64,000 bases of DNA, from contig NZ_CP108036.1 in assembly GCF_036170895.1 (NCBI RefSeq), positions 8,405,501 through 8,469,500 of the forward strand. The letters run 5' to 3'. The DNA comes from Streptomyces erythrochromogenes (lineage in GTDB: Bacteria > Actinomycetota > Actinomycetes > Streptomycetales > Streptomycetaceae). Each line of letters opens with the position of its first letter. Positions within the stretch are counted from its first letter, which is position 1. This document shows, piece after piece, positions 47,801 to 55,787 of the stretch. A program made the translations under genes and the position numbers. The notes beneath the pieces are model-generated. The model worked only from the letters and a program-made list of their open reading frames with translations. It was not told where the DNA came from and ran no database searches.

Positions 47801-50800
47801 GCTCGTTCACGCTGACCGACGACGGCGGCACGGTCACCGAGTTCACCCGTGGCGACCCGGCGATGACCACCTGGCAGGTCTCCAGCACCCTGGTCAGCGG
47901 AGTCGAGAACTCGACCACCACCGTGGTCTCGGAAACGGTCACCGTCGACACCAAGAAGCTGGCCCGCCCCAAGCGGGTCATCGCTCCGACCTCAGCCGTG
48001 ACCACGTCGGTCTGCGCCACCACCCCGCAGACCAAGGGATGCCGCTCGCTGGAGTTCGTCTACGCGACTGCCACCACCGCCACCGGATACAGCACCTCCG
48101 CCGACTTCGGCGACTTCGCTGGCCAGGTGAAGGAGATCCGGCTGTGGTCCACGGAGCCCGGGGCCGCGAATGCCACCTCGAAGGCGGTCTCCACCTACCG
48201 CTACGACGCCGGCGGCAACCTCCGCCAGCAGTGGGACCCCAACCTGGCGCAGAGTACCCAGGCGCAGTACGCGTACAACGCCGCGGACCGCATCGACTGG
48301 CTGCAGACCAAGTCCGAACTGCCCTGGTCATTCACGTACGGCCAGGCGGGATCCTCGCCCACGGCCGGTGACGGCATGCTACTCAAGGCCTCCCGGGCCG
48401 GTCTGAAGCCGGGCACGGCGGGCGAGGAGCAGGGCACCTCGGCCACCAGCGTGGTCTACGGCGTCCCGCTCACCGGCGGCGCGGCCCCGTACCCGATGGG
48501 CACGGCCGACGTGAAGGCCTGGGGGCAGACCAGCGCGCCCACCGACGCGACCGCCTTGTTCCCCGCCGACGCAGTCCCCTCGTCCCACTCCGGTTCGGCA
48601 CTCGCCGCCTCGGCCTACACGCGGGCGTCGGTCACCTACCTGGGCGCCTCCGGTCGGCCTGTCAACAGCGCGTCACCCGGCGGTCACATCACCACCACCG
48701 AGTACGACCGGTATGGAAACACCGTCCGCGAGCTCTCGGCCGCCAACCGGGCCCTGGCGCTGGGCACGAGCCCCGCGGACCAGGCCGCACAGGCGAACCT
48801 GGGCATCGGCCAGCTCACCAGCGCGGAGCGCGCCCACCAGCTGAGCACCGCGACCACGTTCGACGCGGCCGGAGTGCGGGAACTCGGCAAGCTCGGCCCG
48901 CTGCGGCGTGTAGACCTGACCGCCGACCTGAAGAACGGTGAGACCCTGCTGGTTCCGACCGGCACCTCGGTCACCGCCCGTGACCGGTCCATCCTCGAAT
49001 ACGACGCCGGACGGCCCACCAACGGCACCGCCAGGGTCAAGGACCAGGTCACCAAGGCCACCGTCGGCGCCCAGGTCCGCGAGCACCCGACAGTACTCGG
49101 TGAGCCCCGCGCGACCGAGACCGTGTATGACTGGCTCAGGGGCCTGCCGATCCGGACCGTCAGGGACCCTGGTGGCCTGGCCATCACGGAGACGACCGAG
49201 TACGACGCCAAGAACCGGGTCTCCAAGCAGCTCCTCCACGGATCGAACGGCAGCGACGCCTCGACCCGCGTCACCACGTACTGGTCGGCGACCGGCACCG
49301 GCACCTGCCAGGGCCGCCCCGAGTGGGCCGACCTGGTCTGCACGGTCGGTCCGGCCGGCGACATCACCGGAGGCGGGTCGAACCCGACCAAGCTTGCGAC
49401 CATCACCACCGAGTACAACTGGTGGGGCAGCCCGGCCAAGCGGATCGAGACAGTGAACGGGTCCACGCGGACCACCACCACCGAGTTCGACGCGGCCGGC
49501 CGGACGACCAAGGTCACCACGACCGGCGGCACCGGCACGGCAGCTCCGGAGTCCACCACCGAGTACGACGCGGTGACCGGCCGGGCCGTCAAAAACACCT
49601 CGCCCACCGGTGGGACCATCGTCAAGCAGTTCGACAAGCTTGGCCGGACGATCTCCTACACCGATGCCGACGGCGGTGTCACCACCACCGAGTACGACCT
49701 GCTCGACCGTCCGACCAAGATCACGGACAATGTGCCGTCGACCGTCACCTTCACCTACGACCACGCCGCCGAACCCCGGGGCCTTCCGACGAAGACCACC
49801 GACTCGGTCGCCGGCGAGTTCCGGCCGTCGTTCGACGCCGCAGGCGCCGTCCGCAGCGAAAAGCTGCCCGGCGGGTACACGCTCAACATCAGCACGGACC
49901 CGGGCGGTGACGCCACGAAGCGCAGCTACGTGCGCGACAGCGACTCGGCCGTCGTCTACAGCGACACCGTGAACGAATCCGTCCACGGCCAGATCACCAC
50001 ACACTCCGGTATCTCCGACCAGCGGTTCCGCTACGACACGGCTGGCCGCCTGGCCTCCGTCGAGGACACTGCGGACACCGTCTGCACCCGGCGCACCTAC
50101 GCCTTTGACGGCCGTTCGAACCGCACAGGCCTGACCACGGCCGCCGGCACCCCGGGCGCCGACTGCCCGGCCACCGGCGGAACCACCACCACCCACACCT
50201 ACGACAGCGCCGACCGGCTCGTCGACAGCGGCTACGCCTACGACGAGTTCGGGCGCACCACCACCGTCCCGGGGCACGGGACCGTCGCTTACTACAACAG
50301 CGACCGCACCCGCCAGCAGACCCTGTCCAACCAGCGGCAGACCTGGGGCCTCGACGCGGCCCAGCGCTACCGAGGGTGGACGAAGGAGTCGTACAACGGC
50401 TCGGTGTGGACCCAGACCGCGTCCCGGGTCAACCACTACAGTGACGACACGGACAACCCGCGCTGGATCGTCGAGGACACCGCCACCGGTGCGGTGACCC
50501 GCAACGTCGCCTCCGCCGGCGGCCTGACCACCACCAGCAAGACGGGGGACGTCGTCCTGCACCTGACGACGATCCAGGGATCCGTCGCCATGCAGCTCCC
50601 GCTGACCGCCGGCCAGCCGCCCCTGGTGCTGGACACCGACGAGTACGGCAAGCCCCGCGCGGGACAGGCCTCGGCCCGCTACGGCTGGCTCGGCGGTCAC
50701 CAGCGCTCCAGCGAGACGCCCAGCGGTCTGACCCTGATGGGCGCCCGCCTCTACAACCCGTCCACCGGCCGCTTCCTTTCCGCGGACCCGGTCTACGGCG

Positions 50801-51264
50801 GCAGCGCGAACGCGTACGAGTACGCCAACGCCGACCCCGTCAACCAGCAGGACCTGGACGGCCGGATCTCCAAGTCCTGGCGCAAGAAGATCATCGAGGC
50901 CAACGCCTGCAGGTCGCTCGGATGGCGCGGCTGCGCCTTGGCCTCGGCCATCTCGGGCATGCTGCTCGCAACCTTCCGCAAGGGCCGGGTCAACAACGCG
51001 ATCCGGCACTTCATGTGGCAGACCAGCCTGACCTTCTTCTTCGGCGCGCGAGCGGCCAAGCGGCTGGGAGACGCTCACGAGTGGGGCGAAAGCGGTGACG
51101 ACACCAAGATCGACCAGCACAACAACAGCGTCGCCCGGAGCTTCGCCGTGCGGAACTGGTGGAGCATGCTGCGGTGGTACTACGCAGGCACCTTCTGGTG
51201 GAACCTCTACTACTATGCGCTCGTATACATCGACAGGCGCATCCTGAAGACGAGTTGGTCGTAA
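44833..51264 (+). CDS. RHS-repeat polymorphic toxin with DUF6973-like C-terminal domain
   Basis: A 2143-residue secreted or surface protein. After a signal/anchor-like stretch (GLGATAAALAVVMTVSTIYG, about residues 57-77) come a DNRLRE-type adhesin module (about 370-540), a beta-sandwich region, then many YD/RHS repeats (TTTEYDRYGNTV, TEYDLLDRPTKI). The RHS core box YNPSTGRFLSADPVYGG is at about 1973-1990. The 130-residue tip has NAIRHFMWQ, RLGDAHEWGE and DQHNNSVARSF, matching the DUF6973 His/Trp/AHE/NN pattern of polymorphic toxins. RHS shells encase such toxins. The start is uncertain: 44833, GTG 44878 or TTG 44929 (after GGGGGG). A candidate immunity gene follows. Confidence 0.85.
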   Translation: MVTILDLVGTATFKAVIICDVQVVESSSPGGILRYRRRADGPAGRVRSPFRAPAGLGATAAALAVVMTVSTIYGAEAAIAAPAPGADKAKQAPQTAQSAADIPSARVAARLYKHRVEALSERSETSTTYVNQDGSLTTEIAAGPIRFKDPATGQWRDVDVNLAAGPDGSVASKAHPQGLRLSGKTASKVPFLKSAPPAGDTTAAADLVTLGTGDEAITLQWRGGLPAPKLDGTKATYEGAVPGADLIVEATRTGFEQFVELKAKPEAGFGYTLPLKTMGLKVEQQPDGSVLFTDKKSQKTATMPAPVMWDATVDAASGEHTRRAKVGMKVVKTKDGVDLVITPDAAFLADPATKYPVTVDPSTSSLGNLFDTYVQQGETVDWSNDTELDLGNPGTKNGDGTWRTARSFITWNTAPVADALISDAKLSLWNFHSGNTDCTAQPWEVWTANNASTASRWTNQPAMVTKMATSTETKGNPGCATQPDGWINADVTSLVQHWSNNKWAVSGMGLRATDENNIKQWKRVNSSNAASNVPKLTVTYNYRPRTGTKQEAGPPFFSYGGAYTVNTLTPTLRDTFVDANGDQVNGTFQIFDSATNTQVGNVIVSPFVASGEAASVTVPAGVLTNGKTYKFRSNPYDGTHYNLGWSAWKTFTVDTTAPSAPTGLTSTDYPSNAWVKSAGQAGNFTVSPPAGTDHQWLEWSLDAAEWTRVPTDGAAGTRTLSVTPPSNGTHTLHVRTVDKADNESEAVEYEFHAGPGGFVQPEDGERTARRLPLTAEADGAAFNAASFSWRRSEADPWVQIPPGHVTNGGTPLTAWPVSMTSGRTPALVWNTTDTVDPDGSVQIKADFTGPASATGATQPLAVVVDRNASGAATSPVGPGTLNLLTGDYEVSATDVSAFGMSVSRTTSSRDPHKGIKQEGQAAIFGQEWASGTAAELVQSDYSHVARVSDTAVDVVTTSGDALHFTANAARTGWVSEPGAGSITLTGSLSGSFTLTDDGGTVTEFTRGDPAMTTWQVSSTLVSGVENSTTTVVSETVTVDTKKLARPKRVIAPTSAVTTSVCATTPQTKGCRSLEFVYATATTATGYSTSADFGDFAGQVKEIRLWSTEPGAANATSKAVSTYRYDAGGNLRQQWDPNLAQSTQAQYAYNAADRIDWLQTKSELPWSFTYGQAGSSPTAGDGMLLKASRAGLKPGTAGEEQGTSATSVVYGVPLTGGAAPYPMGTADVKAWGQTSAPTDATALFPADAVPSSHSGSALAASAYTRASVTYLGASGRPVNSASPGGHITTTEYDRYGNTVRELSAANRALALGTSPADQAAQANLGIGQLTSAERAHQLSTATTFDAAGVRELGKLGPLRRVDLTADLKNGETLLVPTGTSVTARDRSILEYDAGRPTNGTARVKDQVTKATVGAQVREHPTVLGEPRATETVYDWLRGLPIRTVRDPGGLAITETTEYDAKNRVSKQLLHGSNGSDASTRVTTYWSATGTGTCQGRPEWADLVCTVGPAGDITGGGSNPTKLATITTEYNWWGSPAKRIETVNGSTRTTTTEFDAAGRTTKVTTTGGTGTAAPESTTEYDAVTGRAVKNTSPTGGTIVKQFDKLGRTISYTDADGGVTTTEYDLLDRPTKITDNVPSTVTFTYDHAAEPRGLPTKTTDSVAGEFRPSFDAAGAVRSEKLPGGYTLNISTDPGGDATKRSYVRDSDSAVVYSDTVNESVHGQITTHSGISDQRFRYDTAGRLASVEDTADTVCTRRTYAFDGRSNRTGLTTAAGTPGADCPATGGTTTTHTYDSADRLVDSGYAYDEFGRTTTVPGHGTVAYYNSDRTRQQTLSNQRQTWGLDAAQRYRGWTKESYNGSVWTQTASRVNHYSDDTDNPRWIVEDTATGAVTRNVASAGGLTTTSKTGDVVLHLTTIQGSVAMQLPLTAGQPPLVLDTDEYGKPRAGQASARYGWLGGHQRSSETPSGLTLMGARLYNPSTGRFLSADPVYGGSANAYEYANADPVNQQDLDGRISKSWRKKIIEANACRSLGWRGCALASAISGMLLATFRKGRVNNAIRHFMWQTSLTFFFGARAAKRLGDAHEWGESGDDTKIDQHNNSVARSFAVRNWWSMLRWYYAGTFWWNLYYYALVYIDRRILKTSWS

Positions 51265-51269
51265 ACCCA

Positions 51270-51773
51270 ATGAACACGACACAGTCCCCGCGTCGCGGGA
51301 TGTATCTGGGCCTGGCCGCCACCCTCATCCTCGCCTTGCTGGCAGGGTCGCTGTACGTGCTCTTCTACGGGTCGGAAGGCTCGTGCGAGGAGACGAGGGC
51401 GGTCGAACGCATGGCCCAGGTCTCGGCCGCGGCGCCCGCCGCCCCGACCGGTGCCACGCCCGTGGCGGAACGGACCAATGTGGAGTGCATGGACGACAGC
51501 GGCGACCCCTGGGTCGCCGCGGACAGCGGCTACACCCACGGCCTGGACGCCCAGTCACTGGCCGCCCACTACTGGGACACCGCAGGCAAGGAAGGATGGA
51601 AGGCGGTCGGCACCCGGGCCCAGGCCCCAGACCGGCTCCGGAGCGGCTTTGGTATGTGCTTCCAGAAGGAGGTGGCCGGTCAGCCGGCGCTGCTCCGGGT
51701 GGGGGCCGACGGGCCGAAGGAGTACGTGGTGACCGTGGAGTCCGCTCTGGACGGATCCACGATCGCCTGCTGA
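51270..51773 (+). CDS. Membrane-anchored candidate immunity protein for the RHS toxin
   Basis: A 167-residue protein beginning 5 bases after the RHS stop. One N-terminal membrane helix (residues about 11-32, YLGLAATLILALLAGSLYVLF) precedes an outside domain with four Cys (GSEGSCEET, NVECMDDS, FGMCFQKE, STIAC), likely paired as disulfides. Gene order (toxin then small gene, same strand, terminator after it) is what immunity genes show. Its external location fits protection against a toxin acting at the envelope or on entry. No family is recognised, so the role is inference. Confidence 0.65.
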   Translation: MNTTQSPRRGMYLGLAATLILALLAGSLYVLFYGSEGSCEETRAVERMAQVSAAAPAAPTGATPVAERTNVECMDDSGDPWVAADSGYTHGLDAQSLAAHYWDTAGKEGWKAVGTRAQAPDRLRSGFGMCFQKEVAGQPALLRVGADGPKEYVVTVESALDGSTIAC

Positions 51774-51790
51774 ACCGCTGACAGCGCACC

Positions 51791-51829
51791 GAGGCGCCTG
51801 GCGGGCCGACGCCCGCCAGGCGCCTCTTT
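51791..51829 (+). terminator. Strong terminator after the RHS-immunity pair
   Basis: GAGGCGCCTGGCGGGC (51791-51806) and GCCCGCCAGGCGCCTC (51811-51826) form a perfect 16-bp stem with a CGAC loop, followed by TTT. It closes the RHS-toxin transcription unit. Confidence 0.85.
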
Positions 51830-51949
51830 CGTGACCCTGCCCCGAATCCACCGCGATGCCCACGGGCGTCGTCGGCGACGGCAACGCGGAAGAGGGGGCA
51901 GACGGGGTTGCCAGCTGTCCGATGTCCGCTGCGGTGTTTGCAGTCTGCG

Positions 51950-52327
51950 TTAGCGTGTCGCGGCAACCGAGTCAATGGTGCCGTGCCAGGTTTTGCGGTA
52001 GCCCTCGCGGAGAGGGCCGCCGACGAGGTCGAGCACCTTTGACGCTGCGCTGATCAGCGCTGTGGGCTCGCCTGAGCCGCACAAGTGGTGGTGTCCTTCG
52101 AGAAGGGCGGCTCCGCGCTCTGGGTCGGCTTCCAACAGGCGGCGGGGGAACCACTTTCCGCCGCCGATCCACGCGTGATGGTGGTCGCAGAGCAGATCGG
52201 CGGCGGCGCTGACCGCGTACCCGGCCACGGCCAGACGCTCGACGGGGTCCCTCGCGTCAGCGAGGTCGTCCAGCGCATCCGTCAGACCGTAGCGTTTCTT
52301 AGAGGTCGTTTTCGCCTGATGTTTCAT
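51950..52327 (-). CDS. Hypothetical protein abutted by an IS insertion
   Basis: A 125-residue frame: KKRYGLTDALDDLADARDPVE, LAVAGYAVSAAADLLCDHHH, LLEADPERGAALLEGHHHL, then SAASKVLDLVGGPLREGYRK. It is helical, reminiscent of the C-terminal helical part of nucleotidyltransferase-like proteins. The first nine codons (MKHQAKTTS) lie inside the IS5 element, whose left end is at 52302. The native N-terminus was therefore lost or replaced, or the insertion is just upstream of the original start. Function unknown. Confidence 0.5.
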   Translation of the reverse strand: MKHQAKTTSKKRYGLTDALDDLADARDPVERLAVAGYAVSAAADLLCDHHHAWIGGGKWFPRRLLEADPERGAALLEGHHHLCGSGEPTALISAASKVLDLVGGPLREGYRKTWHGTIDSVAATR

Positions 52328-53427
52328 CCAGGAATCGGGTGTTCTGGGGACTTCTTCGGGTCGCGCCAGGAGATGGTGTTCTCGCTGGTGAGGCGGCGGG
52401 CCATGAGGTCGGTCATGGCGATGTGGATCACGGCTTCGGAGCGGGTGGGCAGGGTTTCGTAGTCGCGGGCAAGGCGTCGGTGGAGCATGAGCCAGCCGTA
52501 GGTCCGCTCGACCGCCCACCGTTTGGGTATGGGGGTGAAGCCCCTGTTCCCGGGCTTGCGGGTGGTGATTTCCATGTCGATGCCGAGGGTGGCGGCATGC
52601 TCAACGAGGCGCTGGCGGTAACCGCCGTCGACCCACACCTTGCGGATGCCGGGGTGTTCGACGGCGATCTGGTCGAGCAGTGAGGTGCCGGCGACGAAGT
52701 CCTGCACGCTGGCCGCGGTGACCAGCACGGCGAGGAGGAGTCCGAGTGTGTCGGTGACGATGCTCCGCTTCCTGCCGACGATCTTCTTGCCGGCGTCGAT
52801 TCCCTGGCCGGCAGCGGGGACGCTGGTGGAGGTCTTGATGCTCTGGGCGTCGATCACACAGGCCGTTGGCTCTGCGTCCCGGCCCTCCTTCTCTCGCAGC
52901 AACTGCCGGAGCAGGCCGTTGAGCCGGGCAAATACACCCTCGTCGGCCCACTTGGCGAAGTAGCCGTAGACGGTGTTCCAGTGCGGGAAGTCGTGCGGGA
53001 GGTAGCGCCACTGGACCCCGGTGCGGTCGACATACAAGATCGCGTCCATGATGTCGCGCAGGTCGTGTTCGGGCGGCCGGCCGAAGTCCAGGGCCCGGCC
53101 GCGGCGCTCGAAAGGCCACGCGGCCAGCACAGGCTCGATCAACTCCCAGCGGGCATCGGACAGATCACTCGGATACGCACGTCGCTTCGCCATACCTTCG
53201 ACGTACCGCCGCAGACCGAGTGCGCCCAGGCGCACAGCAGCGACCACGGAAGCACGCAGGCCGCCAAGAGCGGACTTCCTGGGATGAGACAGGAACAAGA
53301 CCCACTCCGTCCCACCCGTCACCCCACACGACCCACAGCCATCAAGTACACCTCTGGCCACTACCGCACCGCGATCACACGCCCTGAAATCGCCCGAAAG
53401 CCAGGCACTAAAGATGAAAACGACCTC
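52302..53427 (-). mobile_element. IS5-family insertion sequence, complete
   Basis: The element is bounded by GAGGTCGTTTTC (52302-52313) and GAAAACGACCTC (53416-53427), perfect 12-bp inverted repeats. It is flanked by TTA on both sides (52299-52301 and 53428-53430), a 3-base target duplication typical of the IS1031-type group of IS5. Length is 1126 bp. It carries one full transposase gene and therefore looks recent and possibly active. It separates the two toxin modules. Confidence 0.85.
52324..53193 (-). CDS. IS5-family DDE transposase
   Basis: A 289-residue transposase. The N-terminal DUF4096-like domain (YPSDLSDARWELIEPVLAAW, VQWRYLPHDFPHWNTVYGYF) binds the ends. The catalytic triad is visible as VIDAQSIKTS (Asp), KVWVDGGYRQ (Asp) and RWAVERTYGWLMLHRRLARDY (Glu). 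The start at 53193 (MAKRRAYPS) is standard for the family; the longer frame to 53361 is not. The frame is undamaged. It is the only gene of the element. Confidence 0.92.
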   Translation of the reverse strand: MAKRRAYPSDLSDARWELIEPVLAAWPFERRGRALDFGRPPEHDLRDIMDAILYVDRTGVQWRYLPHDFPHWNTVYGYFAKWADEGVFARLNGLLRQLLREKEGRDAEPTACVIDAQSIKTSTSVPAAGQGIDAGKKIVGRKRSIVTDTLGLLLAVLVTAASVQDFVAGTSLLDQIAVEHPGIRKVWVDGGYRQRLVEHAATLGIDMEITTRKPGNRGFTPIPKRWAVERTYGWLMLHRRLARDYETLPTRSEAVIHIAMTDLMARRLTSENTISWRDPKKSPEHPIPG

Positions 53428-53680
53428 TTAGAGGCTGTTTGTCTTTCCGATCTTGAAAGATGTCCGCGTGGGGCTGGCCGCAGTGGAATGTCGGCTATTC
53501 CGAGGGTGAGGACGTCCGCGCCGCGTCCGTGGCGAGCCGCCTCTCCCGACGGCTCTCCGTGCTGGGCATCGTCTGGCTCGGTTAGATGTGCACGCGCCCG
53601 AGGGGCAGACTTACCGCCTGAACCACACGGTGTATGAGACCGAGTGCCGAAACCGCCAGACCTAAGGACCGTACGACCAC

Positions 53681-55105
53681 ATGACCACGGACGTCATAGC
53701 CCTCTCCCCGCGGATGCCGGACGCCTGGAGCGTGCTGGCTGGGCTTCTATCCGGCGGACCCGACAAGCTCGTGGACACCACCTGTGAGGGCGCCGTCGTG
53801 CAGCTCTGCGATGCCCAGGGCCGGCCGCTCGTGGCAGTCGAGGCGCCGATGCTCATACAAGTCCCGGGCGAGGCAGCCCGGTTGTTTGGGGCCGTGGAAC
53901 CGCCGGTGCCGTTCTGGTGGACCGAGGCCCGCGCTACCACCGGCGTCGCGGAGGCGGAACGGCTGGCAGGTACATTCGCGGCCCGGGTTGCTGCGCTGAC
54001 CGGCGGCATGGCCTGGCCGCCGGAAGCCGCGCTCTCTGTGGCAGTGGTCCCATCCGAAGGCGTGGGCATAGCTCCTGCGCCAGCCGCCGCGCAACCCGCC
54101 GTGGACGTCCTGACTGACAAGGTTGCCGTGGTGATCACGGACCGGTCGGTCGTCGCGATGACGGCCTGGCTCTCGGATGCCTTCCGGGCTGCCGCAGCCT
54201 CGGAGCGCGGACTCCAGATCGTCAGCCCGGCGAGCAGCACTCTCACCCCGGCCGTGCGTGACGCCCTGCCCGGCGTGCCATCGCGCTGGGTTGTCAGGGA
54301 CGCGCGGGACGGGTACTACGACGGCCGTACGGGCGCGGTGCTGCGCTGGCAGGAGGGCATGTTCGCGCCGGTCGTGCAGCCGGACCCGGACGGGGGCGGG
54401 GGCGAAATGCACACCCCGGTGGCGGCCTCGTTCCAGGAGTTCGATGACACGGGCGAGCACCAACTCGCCATTTCGTTCCGGACGATCCACCCCGCCGACG
54501 ATCGGCTGGTTCTCGGGGGCGCCCTGGAGGCGGTCTGGCGCGAGCTCACCGGCGGAGCGCCGGCCGGCTGGTCCACCGCCGAACCGGCCAATCTGCCCTG
54601 GTCCCCCGAAAGACTGACCGAGGTCGCCCACGCCCGGTCGCCCGAGCCGAGCTGGTTCGCAGTCGTGGGAGCCCCGTCGCGGCCGGGACTCGCCGGGGTT
54701 CGGGTGACCCGTACGAAGGCGGGTGTGGAGGAGGACGTCACGCTGGCCTTCGGCTACGGGGCCCACGAGGAAGTGCCGTTGGACGTGCTGCCGCGGCTGG
54801 CGGAGGCGCTCGCCACCCGCCACCACCTGTGCTCCATGCTCGTACAGCTCCGCAAAGCACGCCGTGATCTGGCGGTACCGGCCCGTTTCGAGGGCCCCGG
54901 TGTGCCGTTGGCGTTCGTCCTGGGATCCGAGGAGGTTCGGGCGATGCCGGACGACCGCGCACGGCGAACGCCGCTGTCAGTGCAGCCGGTCATGCTGGGG
55001 CCGAAGGCGCGCCCGGCACTCTACTACCCCTTCCCGGGGGACCCTTCGGACCTTTCGGCGTGGAGCGATTTCGAGCGGTTGGTGCGCCACCTGAAGGGTG
55101 AGTGA
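53681..55105 (+). CDS. DUF6177-family protein
   Basis: A 474-residue soluble protein, starting MTTDVIALSPRMPDAWSVLAGL. Residues about 50-140 hold VVQLCDAQGRPLVAVEAPMLI and WWTEARATTG; later MAWPPEA, VVITDRSVVAMTAWL and GAPSRPGLAGVRV occur. It matches the DUF6177 family of Streptomyces, which is found next to type VII secretion effectors. No membrane segment is seen. It is probably a chaperone or accessory factor of the toxin operon that follows; its biochemical role is not known. The start follows GGACCGTACGACCAC, with no strong ribosome site. Confidence 0.75.
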   Translation: MTTDVIALSPRMPDAWSVLAGLLSGGPDKLVDTTCEGAVVQLCDAQGRPLVAVEAPMLIQVPGEAARLFGAVEPPVPFWWTEARATTGVAEAERLAGTFAARVAALTGGMAWPPEAALSVAVVPSEGVGIAPAPAAAQPAVDVLTDKVAVVITDRSVVAMTAWLSDAFRAAAASERGLQIVSPASSTLTPAVRDALPGVPSRWVVRDARDGYYDGRTGAVLRWQEGMFAPVVQPDPDGGGGEMHTPVAASFQEFDDTGEHQLAISFRTIHPADDRLVLGGALEAVWRELTGGAPAGWSTAEPANLPWSPERLTEVAHARSPEPSWFAVVGAPSRPGLAGVRVTRTKAGVEEDVTLAFGYGAHEEVPLDVLPRLAEALATRHHLCSMLVQLRKARRDLAVPARFEGPGVPLAFVLGSEEVRAMPDDRARRTPLSVQPVMLGPKARPALYYPFPGDPSDLSAWSDFERLVRHLKGE

Positions 55106-55179
55106 CGGCCCTGCGGGTTTGTCAGGCTTATGTCACAGCTCGTCGGCTGCTGGTTGCATTAGTTATGTAGATTGATAGA

Positions 55180-55201
55180 AACGATCATACTTGCGATCGT
55201 T
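55180..55201. promoter_or_regulatory. Inverted repeat in the promoter region of the toxin operon
   Basis: AACGATC (55180-55186) and GATCGTT (55195-55201) are 7-bp complements 8 bases apart, inside an AT-rich island (TTGCATTAGTTATGTAGATTGATAG) about 150 bases before DUF6507. TTGCAT and TAGATT could be -35/-10-like boxes. A regulated promoter for the DUF6507-toxin-immunity unit is likely. Confidence 0.45.
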
Positions 55202-55346
55202 CGAGTGTCGGGGAGGGTGATGTCGTCGTGGGGCGCAGTGTCCGGTGAGCCTGATGCCGGCCCCGCGGCGGACGAGCGCCGCGCCGGGGAACTGGGTTGG
55301 AAGTGCGCCTCGTAAGGGGTGAGCATGTCGGAGCTTCGGGGGAGCC

Positions 55347-55787
55347 ATGACGTCGTGGGACATCAAGCCGCAAGGTGTGCAGAGTCAGCTCAAGCTCACC
55401 GGTGAGCGGGCAGGTGATGTGGAGCACGCACTGAACAAGCTGATGTCGGACATGGCGGAGGCCGCGTACGCGGCGGGTACGGCGATTCCGGGTTCGGCGG
55501 CCAAGGTGCCGTCAGCCGCCATGCAGGGGCCGGTGGCGACCGGGCAGGTGCCCTTGTCGCATCGGGGCAGCACTGGACCGGTGGGCGCCGCGCTCAGTCA
55601 GTACCTGGAGAAGCGGCAGACGGACCTCAAGTCCGTCGCGGAGCGCATCCAGGCCGCGATCCTGGGCGCGGGCAAGGCGACGAACGAGTACATCCAAGGT
55701 GACCTGGAGGCCGCCAAGCAGGCCCAGGACGCTGCGAAGAGCGTGCGCCTGGATCAGCTGAAGGACGCTGCGGGAGGCGCGAAGTGA
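55347..55787 (+). CDS. DUF6507-family WXG100-like small protein
   Basis: A 146-residue, all-helical protein beginning MTSWDIKPQGVQSQLKLTGERAG. Two long helices, separated by a Pro/Gly hinge (AIPGSAAKVPS), recall the helical hairpins of ESX/WXG100 partners of type VII secretion. It matches the DUF6507 family, which precedes large toxin proteins in Streptomyces. Its stop overlaps the toxin start (GTGA at 55784-55787), so the two are co-translated and probably form the secretion-ready pair. Confidence 0.8.
   Translation: MTSWDIKPQGVQSQLKLTGERAGDVEHALNKLMSDMAEAAYAAGTAIPGSAAKVPSAAMQGPVATGQVPLSHRGSTGPVGAALSQYLEKRQTDLKSVAERIQAAILGAGKATNEYIQGDLEAAKQAQDAAKSVRLDQLKDAAGGAK

Noticed and set aside
53460..53586. 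41-residue ORF (MSAWGWPQWNVGYSEGEDV...)
   Set aside because: Short, next to mobile-element ends, with a following frame that also looks like debris; could be a gene tail but cannot be supported.
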